From: Lebetimonas natsushimae
Lineage (GTDB): Bacteria > Campylobacterota > Campylobacteria > Campylobacterales > Nautiliaceae
Assembly (NCBI RefSeq): GCF_002335445.1
Contig: NZ_BDME01000002.1
Span: 186,001-250,000 of the forward strand
Direction of reading: 5' to 3'
DNA: 64,000 bases
Positions 17,523-27,403 of this stretch are shown in pieces (position 1 is the stretch's first letter; each line of letters opens with the position of its first letter). The notes below the pieces were generated by a model, which searched no databases, had not been told where the DNA came from, and saw only the letters and a program-made list of their open reading frames with translations. Made by a program: the position numbers and the translations under genes.

Positions 17523-19325
17523 TTATTTTCCTTGTATTAATAATTCCGGTTTTAATTTGAGAAGTAATTTTTCTGCTATTTTATCATTTTTATTTTCCAA
17601 TATTTTGTAGAGATAGTTTTTAGCCTTTTGAATATCGTTTAATTTTATATATGTTTTAGCAAGTAAGAGGTTAATTTTATAATTATCTGTATTTTTAGGC
17701 AAAATATTTATTATTTTTTTATAATTTTTTGATTTGAAATAAAATTCTGCTAATAAATATAAAGTTTCATTGTTTTTTGCAATTTCACACGCTTTTTTTG
17801 CATATAAAATTCCATTGTTGTTATTTTCTTTCAATAAAATCGTTCCGTATAAATAATATGGTTTATAAGAGATATTGTTTATAGTTTTAATGGATTTTTG
17901 CAAATATCTTTTAGCAGTGAGAATATCATTTTGTTTATATGCTTCTAAAGCCTTGTAATAATTTATTAAAGAAATAAAGGTAAATTTTTTAAAAGGAGAA
18001 TATAAATTGTCTTTAATGGCTTGAATTTTACCATACCATCTGCCATCAGGTAAATTATCTAATGTAATTATTTTTTTATCGGTATCAATTTCTTTAATAG
18101 TTGAAATATTATTATTTTTTAGCAAGTAAATTCTAAAGTTTTTATATATAGACTGCCAGGCTATTTTGACAATTTTGCCAGATTTTATAAAAATTTTTTC
18201 AACTTTTTTTGGAAGAGGTACTATTTTTAATTTATTTGAAACAACTAAACCTTTGTTTTTAGGAATTATAAAATTTTTCGCCTTTATTTTTCCGTTAAAT
18301 ACACTTACGCTAGTTTCTTTTTTTACATTTGTTTCAAATTCTGTTCCTAAATTTTTTAAACTTATATAAGGAGAGATAACTTTTATTTTATTTCCGTTTG
18401 TTTTGATATATGTATCAGCTCTTGATATGATAATTTTTGTTTTAAATTTATTAGAAAAAAGATTTTTATATGCTTTAATTTTATATTTATCATTTATATA
18501 ACTTTTTATAAAAACTCCGTTTTCAAGCATTGCAATTTTTATATTGCCATTAGTTTTATATTTAATATTTTGAGGGAAAAAGCAAAAAAAATAATTTATG
18601 ATAAGAGAAGATATGAGTATAAATGAACTCATGGCTAATGTCAATTGTTGTATTTTTATTTTTTTAGCAATTTTGGGCAGTAGAATATAAAAAGAAGTGC
18701 CTTTGTTTTTTTCACTTTCAAAATATATTTTTCCACCTAATGTTTTAATTACGGCTTTTACAAAATTAAGTCCAATTCCGCTTCCTGTTTTATCTGTTGT
18801 AAAATATCTTTTAAATATTTCTTTTTGTTCTTCTTTTGATATACCTATGCCGGTATCTTTTATGGTAATTAAAAAATTTTTTTCATTCTCGTCTATGAGA
18901 ATAATAATTTTTCCGTTTTGTTTATTATATTTTATTGCATTATGAAGAATATTGTATATTGCTTTTTTTAACCATTTTTCATCTGCTTTTATACAAGCGT
19001 CTTTTTTTGTAAAATAAATGGTTATATTCTTTTTTTCAGTTTCTGTTTGCAGCTCGTTTATAACTTTTTCTATTAAATCACCTAAGTTTATATTTTTATA
19101 ATTTAAAAATCTTTCTTTTTTGTATTGATCTAATTCAAGATAATCTAATACCAAATCAATTGATTCTTCTGTTGTAATGGAAATTTTTTGAAGGATGTCT
19201 TTTTCTTTTTCGGGAGAGAGTTTTTTGTTTAAAAGTAAAAAAAGATTAAATTTTATACTGAATAATTTGTTTTTTAAATCATGAAAAAATACTTTAGCTA
19301 ATGAATCTTTTTTTACCTTAAACAA
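17523..19325 (-). CDS. inside-out histidine kinase with C-terminal FecR, FN3-like and TPR part
   Basis: 600 residues. The protein opens with a kinase and no sensor: His15 in FFHDLKNKL is the H-box, HNAIKYN the N-box, DTGIGIS the G1 box and GSGIGLNFV the G2 box. One membrane helix follows at ~229-250 (ISSLIINYFFCFF). The rest should be periplasmic: a FecR-type beta domain at ~285-350 (LGTEFETNVKKETSVSVF), an FN3-like domain (LPDGRWYGKIQAI) and TPR helices to the end. Ordinary kinases put the sensor first; here it is last. It is encoded between its response regulator and the export genes, suggesting that it senses the envelope or secretion apparatus. H and ATP-site residues are intact, so it should be active. 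Confidence 0.82.
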   Translation of the reverse strand: MFKVKKDSLAKVFFHDLKNKLFSIKFNLFLLLNKKLSPEKEKDILQKISITTEESIDLVLDYLELDQYKKERFLNYKNINLGDLIEKVINELQTETEKKNITIYFTKKDACIKADEKWLKKAIYNILHNAIKYNKQNGKIIILIDENEKNFLITIKDTGIGISKEEQKEIFKRYFTTDKTGSGIGLNFVKAVIKTLGGKIYFESEKNKGTSFYILLPKIAKKIKIQQLTLAMSSFILISSLIINYFFCFFPQNIKYKTNGNIKIAMLENGVFIKSYINDKYKIKAYKNLFSNKFKTKIIISRADTYIKTNGNKIKVISPYISLKNLGTEFETNVKKETSVSVFNGKIKAKNFIIPKNKGLVVSNKLKIVPLPKKVEKIFIKSGKIVKIAWQSIYKNFRIYLLKNNNISTIKEIDTDKKIITLDNLPDGRWYGKIQAIKDNLYSPFKKFTFISLINYYKALEAYKQNDILTAKRYLQKSIKTINNISYKPYYLYGTILLKENNNNGILYAKKACEIAKNNETLYLLAEFYFKSKNYKKIINILPKNTDNYKINLLLAKTYIKLNDIQKAKNYLYKILENKNDKIAEKLLLKLKPELLIQGK

Positions 19326-19387
19326 AATTATCCTTTAGGGCTTTTTCAAAAATATTATAATATAAATTTATGATATTTAAATGATAT

Positions 19388-20020
19388 TTAAGTTATATTT
19401 AATTTATAGCCTATTTCTCTTTTTGATATTATTAAATCTTTTTTCCCCAATTTTTTTCTTAGTCTTTTAACCAAAGCCGCTATCGTATTATCCGGTACAT
19501 ATTCATTCCATATATGAAGTGCGATTTCTGCAGTAGATAAAAATCTGTGTTTATTTTTTAATAATACTTCTAAAAGCATAGATTCTTTATGTGTTAATTC
19601 AATATTCTCATTGTTAATTATAAGCTCTTTGGTGTTTTTGTCATAAAAAATACCAGAATCAATTTTAATACGATTTAAATTATATAATTTTTTGATTCTT
19701 ATTAAAATTTCTTCAGGTTCGAAAGGTTTTTTAATAAAGTCATCAGCACCTAAATTATAAGCCGTTTTTATGTTTTTTATATCACTGTGAGAGGATATTA
19801 TAATAATTTTACCTTTGTCAATTAAATTTCTTTTTTTCATTTCTTCTAAAAAATTTCCGTCACCTAGTGCTATGTCAGCTATTATTACATTATACGTATT
19901 ATCGTCTTTTAAAAAATCTTTTAAATTATAAAAAGAATATATTTTATATCCTTCCATCTCAAGCAGTGTTGAAATGGCATCATTTAAAAAAGTTTCATCC
20001 TCAATTACTGCTATTTTCAT
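19388..20020 (-). CDS. OmpR/PhoB-family response regulator of the polysaccharide operon
   Basis: 210 residues. The receiver domain (1-115) has the acidic pair (VIEDE), the phospho-acceptor Asp in NVIIADIALGDG, Ser/Thr in IIISSHSD and Lys in FIKKPFEPEE. The C-terminal winged helix (~125-210) has the OmpR pattern (ELTHKESMLLEVLL, then IAALVKRLRKKLG). The start lies inside the end of uvrA (20-base overlap), with AAAGGGG upstream, so its translation is tied to uvrA messages. The kinase gene follows 62 bases later. It probably controls this operon or related envelope genes; no target site was identified. Confidence 0.9.
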   Translation of the reverse strand: MKIAVIEDETFLNDAISTLLEMEGYKIYSFYNLKDFLKDDNTYNVIIADIALGDGNFLEEMKKRNLIDKGKIIIISSHSDIKNIKTAYNLGADDFIKKPFEPEEILIRIKKLYNLNRIKIDSGIFYDKNTKELIINNENIELTHKESMLLEVLLKNKHRFLSTAEIALHIWNEYVPDNTIAALVKRLRKKLGKKDLIISKREIGYKLNIT

Positions 20021-22832
20021 TAACCCCTTTTATCCTTTCCAATTCATTTGCCAGGTATTTGGCAGTATAACTTATATCTTTATATTTTTTGATTATATCT
20101 GCAATCGCCCCTGCTGCAATTACTCTTCCCCCCTTACTTCCGCCTTCAGGCCCCATATCGATAATATAATCGGCATTTTTTATAAAATCTAAATTATGTT
20201 CAATTACAATTACACTGTTTCCCAAATCCACAAGATGGGATAATACTTTCATTAAATTGTCTATATCTGCAAAATGAAGTCCGGTTGTAGGTTCGTCTAA
20301 AATATAAAGAGTGTTTCCTGTATCGCGTCTAGAGAGTTCTTTTGCAAGTTTTATTCTTTGGGCTTCTCCGCCGCTTAGGGTTGTGGCGTTTTGTCCAAGT
20401 GTTATATATCCAAGTCCCACATCTTTTAAGGTTTGCAGTTTCTGTTTTATTTTTGGAATTTTTTCAAAAAATTCATACGCTTCATCCACGCTCATTTCAA
20501 GAACGTCTGCAATTGATTTGCCCCTGTATTTAATTTCAAGGGTCTGTTCGTTGTATCTTTTCCCGCCACATGCCTCACATGTTACCATTACATCAGGCAG
20601 GAAGTGCATTTCTATTTTTATCTGACCCTCACCTTTACACACCTCACATCTTCCTCCCTTTACGTTAAAACTGAATCTTCCCGGAGTATATCCTCTAAGC
20701 TGGGCTTCCGGGGTTGATGCAAAAAGACTTCTTATATCATCAAATACGCCTGTATAGGTTGCAGGATTGCTTCTTGGTGTTCTTCCAATCGGGCTTTGGT
20801 CAAGATAGATTACTTTATCAAGTTTTTCAAGGCCGTTAATTTCTACGCCTTTTACTTTGTTTATTTTTTTTGCGTGATTTAGTATTTCCCTTGCTACCGG
20901 AAGCAGTGTTTGAAGAATAAGTGAGCTTTTTCCACTACCGCTTACACCCGTTACACATACAAGGTTTCTCAGAGGGATTTTGACATTCAGGTTTTTAATA
21001 TTATGGATATTTACATTCTTAGCTTCTATCCATTCATTTTGAGGGCGGTTTTTTTGATAATTTATATCTTTTTCATAACGAAGATATTTAGCGGTTTCAG
21101 TATCACTTTTAAGAAGCTCTTCTACATTTCCGCTAAATACGACTCTTCCTCCTTCTTTTCCGGCTTTTGGTCCTATATCCACAATATAATCTGCATTTAG
21201 GATTGTTTCCCTGTCGTGTTCTACTACAATTACGGTGTTTCCTCTGTCTCTTAGATTTTTGAGGGTATTTATGAGTTTCATTGTATCTCTCTCGTGCAGT
21301 CCGATACTTGGCTCATCGAGTACATACATAACGCCTGTGAGTCCGCTTCCAATCTGGCTTGCTATTCTGATTCTTTGGCTCTCACCCCCGCTTATTGTCC
21401 TTGCGTCCCTGTGAAGTGTAAGGTATCCAAGCCCCACATCCACAAGGAAAAACAGTCTTTCTTTTATTTCTTTAATAATAGGGGCTGCAATCATTTTATC
21501 CTGATTGCTTAAATACTCAAAATTTTTTTCATTATTGAAAAATTTATAAGCATCTTCTATAGGCATTGAAATAATTTCGGCAATAGTTTTTTGGGCAACT
21601 TTAACTGCCAGGCTTTCTGGTTTTAGTCTGTATCCAAGACACACAGGACATGTGCTTTCGCTCATAATGTCGCTTATATCGTCTTTATACAAATCAAGGG
21701 CTATCTGTTTAAGCCCCGGCCATGGTTTTGAAATTTTATGTTTTCCATACATAAAAGTTATATCATAAGCGGTACCGTTTAAAATAATTTTCTTTTGAAG
21801 TTCGTCAAGTTCGTAAAAACTTTTATTCATATCAATGCCGACTTCCGCACATAAGGCTTTAAAAAATTCCTGATAATATTTTTTATTAAATCCCCAAATA
21901 AGAGGGATTCCTCCTTTATTTAGGGGTTTGTCTTTTATAACTTTTTCAATGTCAAGTGAATATACAACCCCAAGTCCGTCACATTTAGGACATGCGCCTT
22001 TGGGGGAGTTGAATGAAAAAGAGGTGGGTTCTAGTTCTTCAAAACTCACCTTACATCTGAAACATGCTTTATGTTCGCTGTAATGTATAAAATCTCTCTC
22101 AAGGTTTAATTCTTTTGCGTTTAATATTTCCACTTCAACTTCACCGTAGCTTTTATTAAGGGCTTTTTCCACAGCTTCCGCTATTCTTGTTTTGTTTTCC
22201 TCTTTTACGATCACCCTGTCAATGACCGCTTTTATTGTGTGTTTTTTTGTTTTTTTAAGTTCAATCTCTTCATCAAGTCTTACCAGCACTCCGTCAATAT
22301 ATGCCCTGATTATCCCCTCTTTTCTTAGTTTTTCTAATAAATCGTTAAATTCTCCCTTTTTTTCTTTTACAATAGGGGCATAAATTATAATTTTTGCCCC
22401 CTGAGGCAATTTTAAAATTTCATTTATGATATCCTGAGGAGTCATTTGAGTTATTTTATCTCCACAAATATGACAGTGCTGTATGCCTATTCTTGCATAT
22501 AAAAGTCTTAAATAGTCATATATCTCGGTTACAGTTCCGACAGTGGAGCGCGGGTTTTTTGAAGTTGTTTTCTGGTCTATTGCAATTGCGGGTGTCAAAC
22601 CTTCAATTTTATCGACATCAGGTTTTTGAGCCTGGTTTAGAAACTGTCTTGCGTATGAACTCAAACTTTCAATGTATCTTCTTTGTCCTTCTGCGTATAA
22701 TGTATCAAATGCGAGGGTGGATTTTCCGCTTCCTGAAAGACCCGTGAAGACTATAAGCTTGTTTTTTGGTATTTCCAAATTTATATTTTTTAAATTGTTT
22801 TCCCTTGCACCAATTATTTTAATTTTATCCAT
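20001..22832 (-). CDS. uvrA: excinuclease ABC subunit A
   Basis: 943 residues, the normal UvrA length. This is the damage-recognition ATPase of nucleotide excision repair. Two ABC modules are present: Walker A GLSGSGKSTLAFD near residue 31 and GVSGSGKSSLI in the second half, with signatures SGGESQRIRIAS and LSGGEAQRIKLAKE. Zinc-finger cysteine pairs occur (CHICG, CFRC/CPKC, CEVC/CEAC). G+C is visibly higher than in the following polysaccharide genes. The gene lies downstream of a small membrane protein gene and its 3' end overlaps the response regulator start. Confidence 0.97.
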   Translation of the reverse strand: MDKIKIIGARENNLKNINLEIPKNKLIVFTGLSGSGKSTLAFDTLYAEGQRRYIESLSSYARQFLNQAQKPDVDKIEGLTPAIAIDQKTTSKNPRSTVGTVTEIYDYLRLLYARIGIQHCHICGDKITQMTPQDIINEILKLPQGAKIIIYAPIVKEKKGEFNDLLEKLRKEGIIRAYIDGVLVRLDEEIELKKTKKHTIKAVIDRVIVKEENKTRIAEAVEKALNKSYGEVEVEILNAKELNLERDFIHYSEHKACFRCKVSFEELEPTSFSFNSPKGACPKCDGLGVVYSLDIEKVIKDKPLNKGGIPLIWGFNKKYYQEFFKALCAEVGIDMNKSFYELDELQKKIILNGTAYDITFMYGKHKISKPWPGLKQIALDLYKDDISDIMSESTCPVCLGYRLKPESLAVKVAQKTIAEIISMPIEDAYKFFNNEKNFEYLSNQDKMIAAPIIKEIKERLFFLVDVGLGYLTLHRDARTISGGESQRIRIASQIGSGLTGVMYVLDEPSIGLHERDTMKLINTLKNLRDRGNTVIVVEHDRETILNADYIVDIGPKAGKEGGRVVFSGNVEELLKSDTETAKYLRYEKDINYQKNRPQNEWIEAKNVNIHNIKNLNVKIPLRNLVCVTGVSGSGKSSLILQTLLPVAREILNHAKKINKVKGVEINGLEKLDKVIYLDQSPIGRTPRSNPATYTGVFDDIRSLFASTPEAQLRGYTPGRFSFNVKGGRCEVCKGEGQIKIEMHFLPDVMVTCEACGGKRYNEQTLEIKYRGKSIADVLEMSVDEAYEFFEKIPKIKQKLQTLKDVGLGYITLGQNATTLSGGEAQRIKLAKELSRRDTGNTLYILDEPTTGLHFADIDNLMKVLSHLVDLGNSVIVIEHNLDFIKNADYIIDMGPEGGSKGGRVIAAGAIADIIKKYKDISYTAKYLANELERIKGVNENSSN

Positions 22833-22858
22833 TCAACTCCTTTAATTTTTCCATTTTT

Positions 22859-23314
22859 TTATCCCAGTTCTATATTCCATATGGCAAATAAAAATACAAA
22901 CATTTCAGTGGCATACAGTTTCCATTTTGGCTGGGGTTTGTAAAGTTCCCCTTTAATTTCTATATATTCAGAATAAGTAAGAGTCGAAAACATTCTTTTT
23001 ATAACTGTATCAATGTAATCATCTTTGTCGTCAGTTTTTAAGGTTATAAAGATATGTCTGTATATTATAAACATTTCAATTGTTGCAAGTATAATAAGTG
23101 CAATATCAACAATATGAAGCAAACCAATTTGGATTATAATTATTTCAACTATATAAAATATTATAATGTAAGCCAGTATTGGATGATGGTTTCTTAAATA
23201 ATAAAGTGCAAACAGTTTATCAGCAGCACTTTTAATTTTAAAACTCTCAAGTATGTAAATTCTGAAAGCTATAAGTAAAAAAACGATTATTTCGGTTATT
23301 AATTTTAAATCCAT
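22859..23314 (-). CDS. hypothetical multi-span membrane protein
   Basis: 151 residues with about four hydrophobic helices (LITEIIVFLLIAFRIYIL, PILAYIIIFYIVEIIIIQIG, HIVDIALIILATIEMFIIY and one near the end). A conserved-looking cytoplasmic stretch, YLRNHHPILAY, precedes helix 2. I do not recognise the family. It lies eight bases after the TauE-type permease and 26 bases before uvrA, so it is likely in the same transcript. No function assigned. Confidence 0.7.
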   Translation of the reverse strand: MDLKLITEIIVFLLIAFRIYILESFKIKSAADKLFALYYLRNHHPILAYIIIFYIVEIIIIQIGLLHIVDIALIILATIEMFIIYRHIFITLKTDDKDDYIDTVIKRMFSTLTYSEYIEIKGELYKPQPKWKLYATEMFVFLFAIWNIELG

Positions 23315-23322
23315 AAAATTCC

Positions 23323-24054
23323 TTAAAAATATAATTTATATACCATTGAAAGAAACACCCCGATATACCAGATAAGTAAAAGTTTTTTATGATGTTTCGG
23401 GTGTAATTTATGATATGCCCTTATCCCGAAATATGTCCCAATCAGACTTGCAATTCCTATAGTAAATCCTATTGTATAATTTATATGACCCGCCAGACTT
23501 TGGGAAATAAAACCCGAAACAGAAGAAAATACCACAAAAAACAGACTAAGACTCACGGTTGTTTTTAATTTGTATTTTAAAAAACCTACTAAAATAGGGG
23601 TTATTAAAATAGCTCCTCCCACTCCCACACTGATTGCAATCATTCCTACAAACATACCTATGAAAAACAGTTTTTTATTATCAATTGGTGGTTCGTATTG
23701 CGGTTCTTCCACCGTTATAAAAAATCTCACTATTGCTATAAATACTAAAGTTAAGAAAATTAATCCCAAAATTTCTTTTGGTGTATATTTTACAATAAGT
23801 CCGCTTAGCATTGCCCCGAGGGCTCCTCCTATACCAAGAGAGAGGCCGTTTTTTATTTTAAGAAGGCCTCTTTTGTAATTTAAATAGCTTCCATAAATAG
23901 AGCTCATCATCATTTGTGTTACACTGATTCCTATGGCTTCTTTTAATGGAAATCCTAAAAACAAAAGGGTTGGTACAAGTATAGTCCCGCCACCAATCCC
24001 AAAAAATCCGCTTGCAAAGCCTGTAAAAATTCCAGCTATTATCGCACTTATCAA
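23323..24054 (-). CDS. TauE/SafE-family anion permease
   Basis: 243 residues, almost entirely membrane-spanning, with the glycine-rich repeats of the TauE/SafE family: GIFTGFASGFFGIGGG near the start and GMIAISVGVGGAILITPI in the second half, the internal duplication typical of these carriers. Members move sulfonates, sulfite or other organic anions out of or into the cell; the substrate here cannot be told. The start is TTG (24054) behind AAAGGA. Its 5' end lies only 44 bases from the divergent cheX-like gene, so the two promoters must overlap. Confidence 0.85.
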   Translation of the reverse strand: MISAIIAGIFTGFASGFFGIGGGTILVPTLLFLGFPLKEAIGISVTQMMMSSIYGSYLNYKRGLLKIKNGLSLGIGGALGAMLSGLIVKYTPKEILGLIFLTLVFIAIVRFFITVEEPQYEPPIDNKKLFFIGMFVGMIAISVGVGGAILITPILVGFLKYKLKTTVSLSLFFVVFSSVSGFISQSLAGHINYTIGFTIGIASLIGTYFGIRAYHKLHPKHHKKLLLIWYIGVFLSMVYKLYF

Positions 24055-24098
24055 AATATTCCTTTTTTTGATAAAATTATATCTAAAAGGGGCGCACT

Positions 24099-24497
24099 AT
24101 GATTGAAATTATAAAGAAGAGTGTTGAAAACTATCTTTCATCACTTGAAGCAGATTTTAGCGAGTGTCGGGATGAAAATATAAACGGATATGTCAGTAAA
24201 ATTGAAATTAAAGGTGATAAAAAGGCTGATATTTATATTGTGGTTCCAAGAAAAAAGTTAGAATATATATCTGAGTATTGGTTTGGCGATAAAAATTTTA
24301 ATGAAAAAGATTTGACAAATGAAATTGCAAATCTGATTATAGGAAATGCCAAAATTGTGGGTAGTAGGGAAAATGTGAATTTTAATATTTCTACCCCGGA
24401 ATTTTTAGGTGAATATAAAAATAATATTGATTTTGACGATGTTTTATCCTTTAAGTATAAAGATGTCTGTTTTTATATTTTGTTTAAGGAAAAATAA
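24099..24497 (+). CDS. CheX/CheC-family chemotaxis phosphatase-like protein
   Basis: 132 residues. The helix DLTNEIANLIIGNAK carries the E..N pattern used by CheX/CheC/FliY phosphatases to dephosphorylate CheY, although the usual ExxN spacing should be checked. The N-terminal region MIEIIKKSVENYLSS and the beta strands that follow fit the CheX fold. Its stop overlaps the fliN start by one base, placing it with the flagellar switch, where a CheY-P phosphatase would act. The ribosome site AAAAGGGG precedes the ATG. It could also be a switch-associated FliY-like fragment. Confidence 0.7.
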   Translation: MIEIIKKSVENYLSSLEADFSECRDENINGYVSKIEIKGDKKADIYIVVPRKKLEYISEYWFGDKNFNEKDLTNEIANLIIGNAKIVGSRENVNFNISTPEFLGEYKNNIDFDDVLSFKYKDVCFYILFKEK

Positions 24498-24802
24498 TGG
24501 AAAATTTAAATGAAGAAAGAATTGATGAGTTAATACCTGATTATAGGCATTTATTAGATACGGAAGTAGTGTTTGAAAGTGATCTGGGCAGGGTTGAAAT
24601 GACTCTCAGGGATATTTTAAATTTGCAAAAGGGAAGTGTGATTGATTTAAATAAACCAGCAGGTGAGAGTGCGGAAGTTTATATAAACGGCAGAATTATA
24701 GGAAAAGGTGAAGTAATGGTGTATGAAAAGAATTTGGCTATAAGAATTAATGAAATACTTGATGCAAATTCTTTAGTATATTACTTGACAAAGGAAAAAT
24801 AG
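24497..24802 (+). CDS. fliN: flagellar motor switch protein FliN
   Basis: 101 residues consisting of the SpoA/FliN surface-presentation domain: VEMTLRDILNLQKGSVIDL and VYINGRIIGKGEVMVYEKNLAIRI without the long N-terminal phosphatase part of FliY. FliN forms the base of the C-ring, takes part in CheY-P-driven switching and docks the export apparatus. It overlaps the cheX-like gene by one base and the fliO-like gene by one base, a tight three-gene cluster. Confidence 0.93.
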   Translation: MENLNEERIDELIPDYRHLLDTEVVFESDLGRVEMTLRDILNLQKGSVIDLNKPAGESAEVYINGRIIGKGEVMVYEKNLAIRINEILDANSLVYYLTKEK

Positions 24803-25548
24803 TGAAAAAATTAGTTTTTTTATTTTTAGTGTGTTTAATTTACGCCGCCAATTTAATTGATGTAAATTTTTTTGAAAGTAAAAATAAACTTGATATTCTT
24901 TTTTCATTGGACAATAAATTTAATGGAAAAATAATAAAAATAAATAATAATAAATATCTGATCAGAAATATAAAATGTGACAAGGAAATAGAAAAAAATT
25001 TTAATAATTTTTTTATTCATTCCGTAATTATTGCCCCTGAGAAAGACGGAGTTTTATTGGAAATTATTTCAAATAGAAAATATTCTGTTTCAATTGCCCT
25101 TACCCCTGATGGCTATGGTATAAGGGTGAGGGTAAAATCTGATGAAATAATTAAAAATTCCCTGCCACCTATGCCCAAAGAGAAATTTTCTTATACTAGA
25201 TATTTTATTGTAGTTGCAATTTTAATTATTTTGGCTATAATCCTTCTTTTTATAAAAAGAAGAGGTTTAAATGCAAAACTTCCTGCTTTGAAAAAAGATA
25301 TGAAAGTTTTATCCCAAAAATTTATAGATGCAAAAAATAAAGTAGTTTTATTTGAATATCAAAACAAAAAATATTTAATGTTAATAGGTAATACAAATCT
25401 TCTTTTGGATGTTTTTGATGAAAATTTTAAACCACCGAAAAATGAAATTGAATTTGATGAAATGTTAAAACTCAATAGTAAAATAGATGAAATAGAAAAA
25501 TATATTCAAAAAGCTGATAATATAAAGGAGTTAGATGAAAGAATTTGA
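24802..25548 (+). CDS. FliO-like flagellar export protein
   Basis: 248 residues with a signal-like N-terminus ([15 protein letters not shown]), an extracytoplasmic beta domain to ~130, one membrane helix at ~135-152 ([18 protein letters not shown]) and a cytoplasmic end containing [19 protein letters not shown]. That last motif resembles the FliO signature (a valine-rich strand, then YLLLGV-type). Position right after fliN supports FliO, which assists assembly of the FliP export core. The start is GTG at 24802 behind AAGGAAAA. Similarity is weak, so the name is left out of the symbol field. Confidence 0.6.
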   Translation: MKKLVFLFLVCLIYAANLIDVNFFESKNKLDILFSLDNKFNGKIIKINNNKYLIRNIKCDKEIEKNFNNFFIHSVIIAPEKDGVLLEIISNRKYSVSIALTPDGYGIRVRVKSDEIIKNSLPPMPKEKFSYTRYFIVVAILIILAIILLFIKRRGLNAKLPALKKDMKVLSQKFIDAKNKVVLFEYQNKKYLMLIGNTNLLLDVFDENFKPPKNEIEFDEMLKLNSKIDEIEKYIQKADNIKELDERI

Positions 25549-27403
25549 TGTTATAGTGGTTGGCGGCGGTCATGCAGGAATAGAAGCGGCCAACGCTGCG
25601 GCAAGAATGGGAAAAAGAACGCTTTTACTTACTATGCTTGTAGAACAAATCGGAGCCCCAAGCTGTAACCCCGCAATCGGAGGGCTTGCTAAAGGGCATT
25701 TGGTAAAAGAAATTGACGCTCTTGGAGGGCTTATGGCATTGGCTACCGATAATGCGGGAATTCAATTTAGAGTTCTTAATGAAAACAGGGGACCGGCTGT
25801 AAGAGGAAGCAGGGCTCAGATTGATATGGACAGATACAGAATATGGATGAGGACGGCTCTTCTTAATACTCCAAATCTTGAAATGGCCCAGGAGATTGTA
25901 GATGAAATTTTGGTAAAAAACGGAAAAGTTGTAGGTGTTAAGACAAATCTTTTGAATGAATACAAAACAAAAACATTAATTCTAACCACCGGTACATTTA
26001 TGAGGGGGCTTATGCATTTTGGACCTGTTAAACTTGAAGGTGGTAGATTTCACGAACTTCCGGCCAAAAAAATTTCAAAATCACTGGAAAATCTTGGATT
26101 TAAGCTTGAGAGACTAAAAACAGGAACGACTGCCAGAATTGATGCAAGAAGTATTGATTTTTCAAAAATGGATTTGCAGCCGGGAGATGAAAATCCAAAG
26201 CCTTTTTCATTTAGAACCGATAAAAACACATTCAATCCCGAGCAGCTTCCATGTTACATAACATATACAAACGAGACGACTCACGATATTATTAAAAGCA
26301 ATTTTCACAGGGCACCTCTATTTACCGGACAGATTGAGGGAATAGGGCCGAGATACTGCCCGAGTATTGAAGATAAACTCAATAAATTTCCGGATAAAGA
26401 AAGACATCACGTATTTGTTGAGCCTCAGACAAAAGAGGCGACTGAATATTATTTAAACGGGCTTTCAACTTCGCTTCCGATGGATGTGCAGGATGCATTC
26501 ATCCATTCAATTCCGGGACTTGAAAATGCAAAAATAGTAAGATACGGATATGCAATTGAATATGATTTTATCCAGCCTACAAACCTTAAACATTCACTTG
26601 AAACAAAAGAGATTGAAGGTTTGTTTTTCGCAGGTCAGATTAACGGGACCACCGGATATGAAGAAGCGGCAGCTCAGGGTATAATGGCCGGGATTAATGC
26701 GGCGCTTAAAGTTGAAGGAAAAGAGCCTGTGATTTTTAGAAGGGACCAGGCCTATATCGGTGTTTTAATTGATGATTTAGTTACAAAAGGAACAAACGAA
26801 CCTTACAGAATGTTTACAAGCAGAAGTGAATACAGACTGCTTCTTAGAGAAGATAATGCAATTTTAAGGCTTGCAGATTACGGATATGAACTTGGACTTC
26901 TTGATAAACAGACATATGGGAGGGTATTGAAACTAAGAGAAGAAATAGAAAAAGGCCTTAAAATTCTAAATTCCACTTTTGTAACTCCAAATAAAGAAGT
27001 TAATGCTAAGCTTGAAAGTCTTGGGGAAGAGAAAATCCAAAATAAAATGGAAATTAGAAAAATTGCAGGAAGACATACATTTAATAAAGAAAAATTATTA
27101 GAAATGTTCCCTGAATTTAAAGAATTCAGTGATGAAGCCCTGGAGCAGATTTTAATAGAAGCAAGATATCATCACTATATTGAAAGACAAAAAGCCCAGG
27201 TCGATAAAATGAAAGAGATGCTAAGCGTTAAAATTCCAGAGGATTTTGAATATAGAGGGATTCCGGGACTTAGCCGTGAAATTGTAGAAAAACTTGAAAA
27301 ATATAGACCTACAACTTTATTTCAGGCAAGTGAAATTAGCGGTGTGACACCTGCAGCAATTGATATTTTGCATATGTATATAAATATGAGGAGAAAAAAA
27401 TGA
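25535..27403 (+). CDS. mnmG: tRNA uridine 5-carboxymethylaminomethyl modification enzyme MnmG
   Basis: 622 residues, standard length. With MnmE it uses FAD, methylene-tetrahydrofolate and glycine or ammonium to modify the wobble uridine of several tRNAs. The FAD-binding Rossmann motif [15 protein letters not shown] is at the N-terminus, followed by [15 protein letters not shown] with the catalytic Cys and [32 protein letters not shown] lies near residue 370 and the helical MnmE/tRNA-binding C-terminus is complete. It overlaps the fliO-like gene by 14 bases and the next small gene by an ATGA. Confidence 0.97.
   Translation: MKEFDVIVVGGGHAGIEAANAAARMGKRTLLLTMLVEQIGAPSCNPAIGGLAKGHLVKEIDALGGLMALATDNAGIQFRVLNENRGPAVRGSRAQIDMDRYRIWMRTALLNTPNLEMAQEIVDEILVKNGKVVGVKTNLLNEYKTKTLILTTGTFMRGLMHFGPVKLEGGRFHELPAKKISKSLENLGFKLERLKTGTTARIDARSIDFSKMDLQPGDENPKPFSFRTDKNTFNPEQLPCYITYTNETTHDIIKSNFHRAPLFTGQIEGIGPRYCPSIEDKLNKFPDKERHHVFVEPQTKEATEYYLNGLSTSLPMDVQDAFIHSIPGLENAKIVRYGYAIEYDFIQPTNLKHSLETKEIEGLFFAGQINGTTGYEEAAAQGIMAGINAALKVEGKEPVIFRRDQAYIGVLIDDLVTKGTNEPYRMFTSRSEYRLLLREDNAILRLADYGYELGLLDKQTYGRVLKLREEIEKGLKILNSTFVTPNKEVNAKLESLGEEKIQNKMEIRKIAGRHTFNKEKLLEMFPEFKEFSDEALEQILIEARYHHYIERQKAQVDKMKEMLSVKIPEDFEYRGIPGLSREIVEKLEKYRPTTLFQASEISGVTPAAIDILHMYINMRRKK

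Noticed and set aside
21294-21512. Plus-strand frame inside uvrA
   Set aside because: Opposite to the second conserved part of uvrA, with no start signals and no motif.
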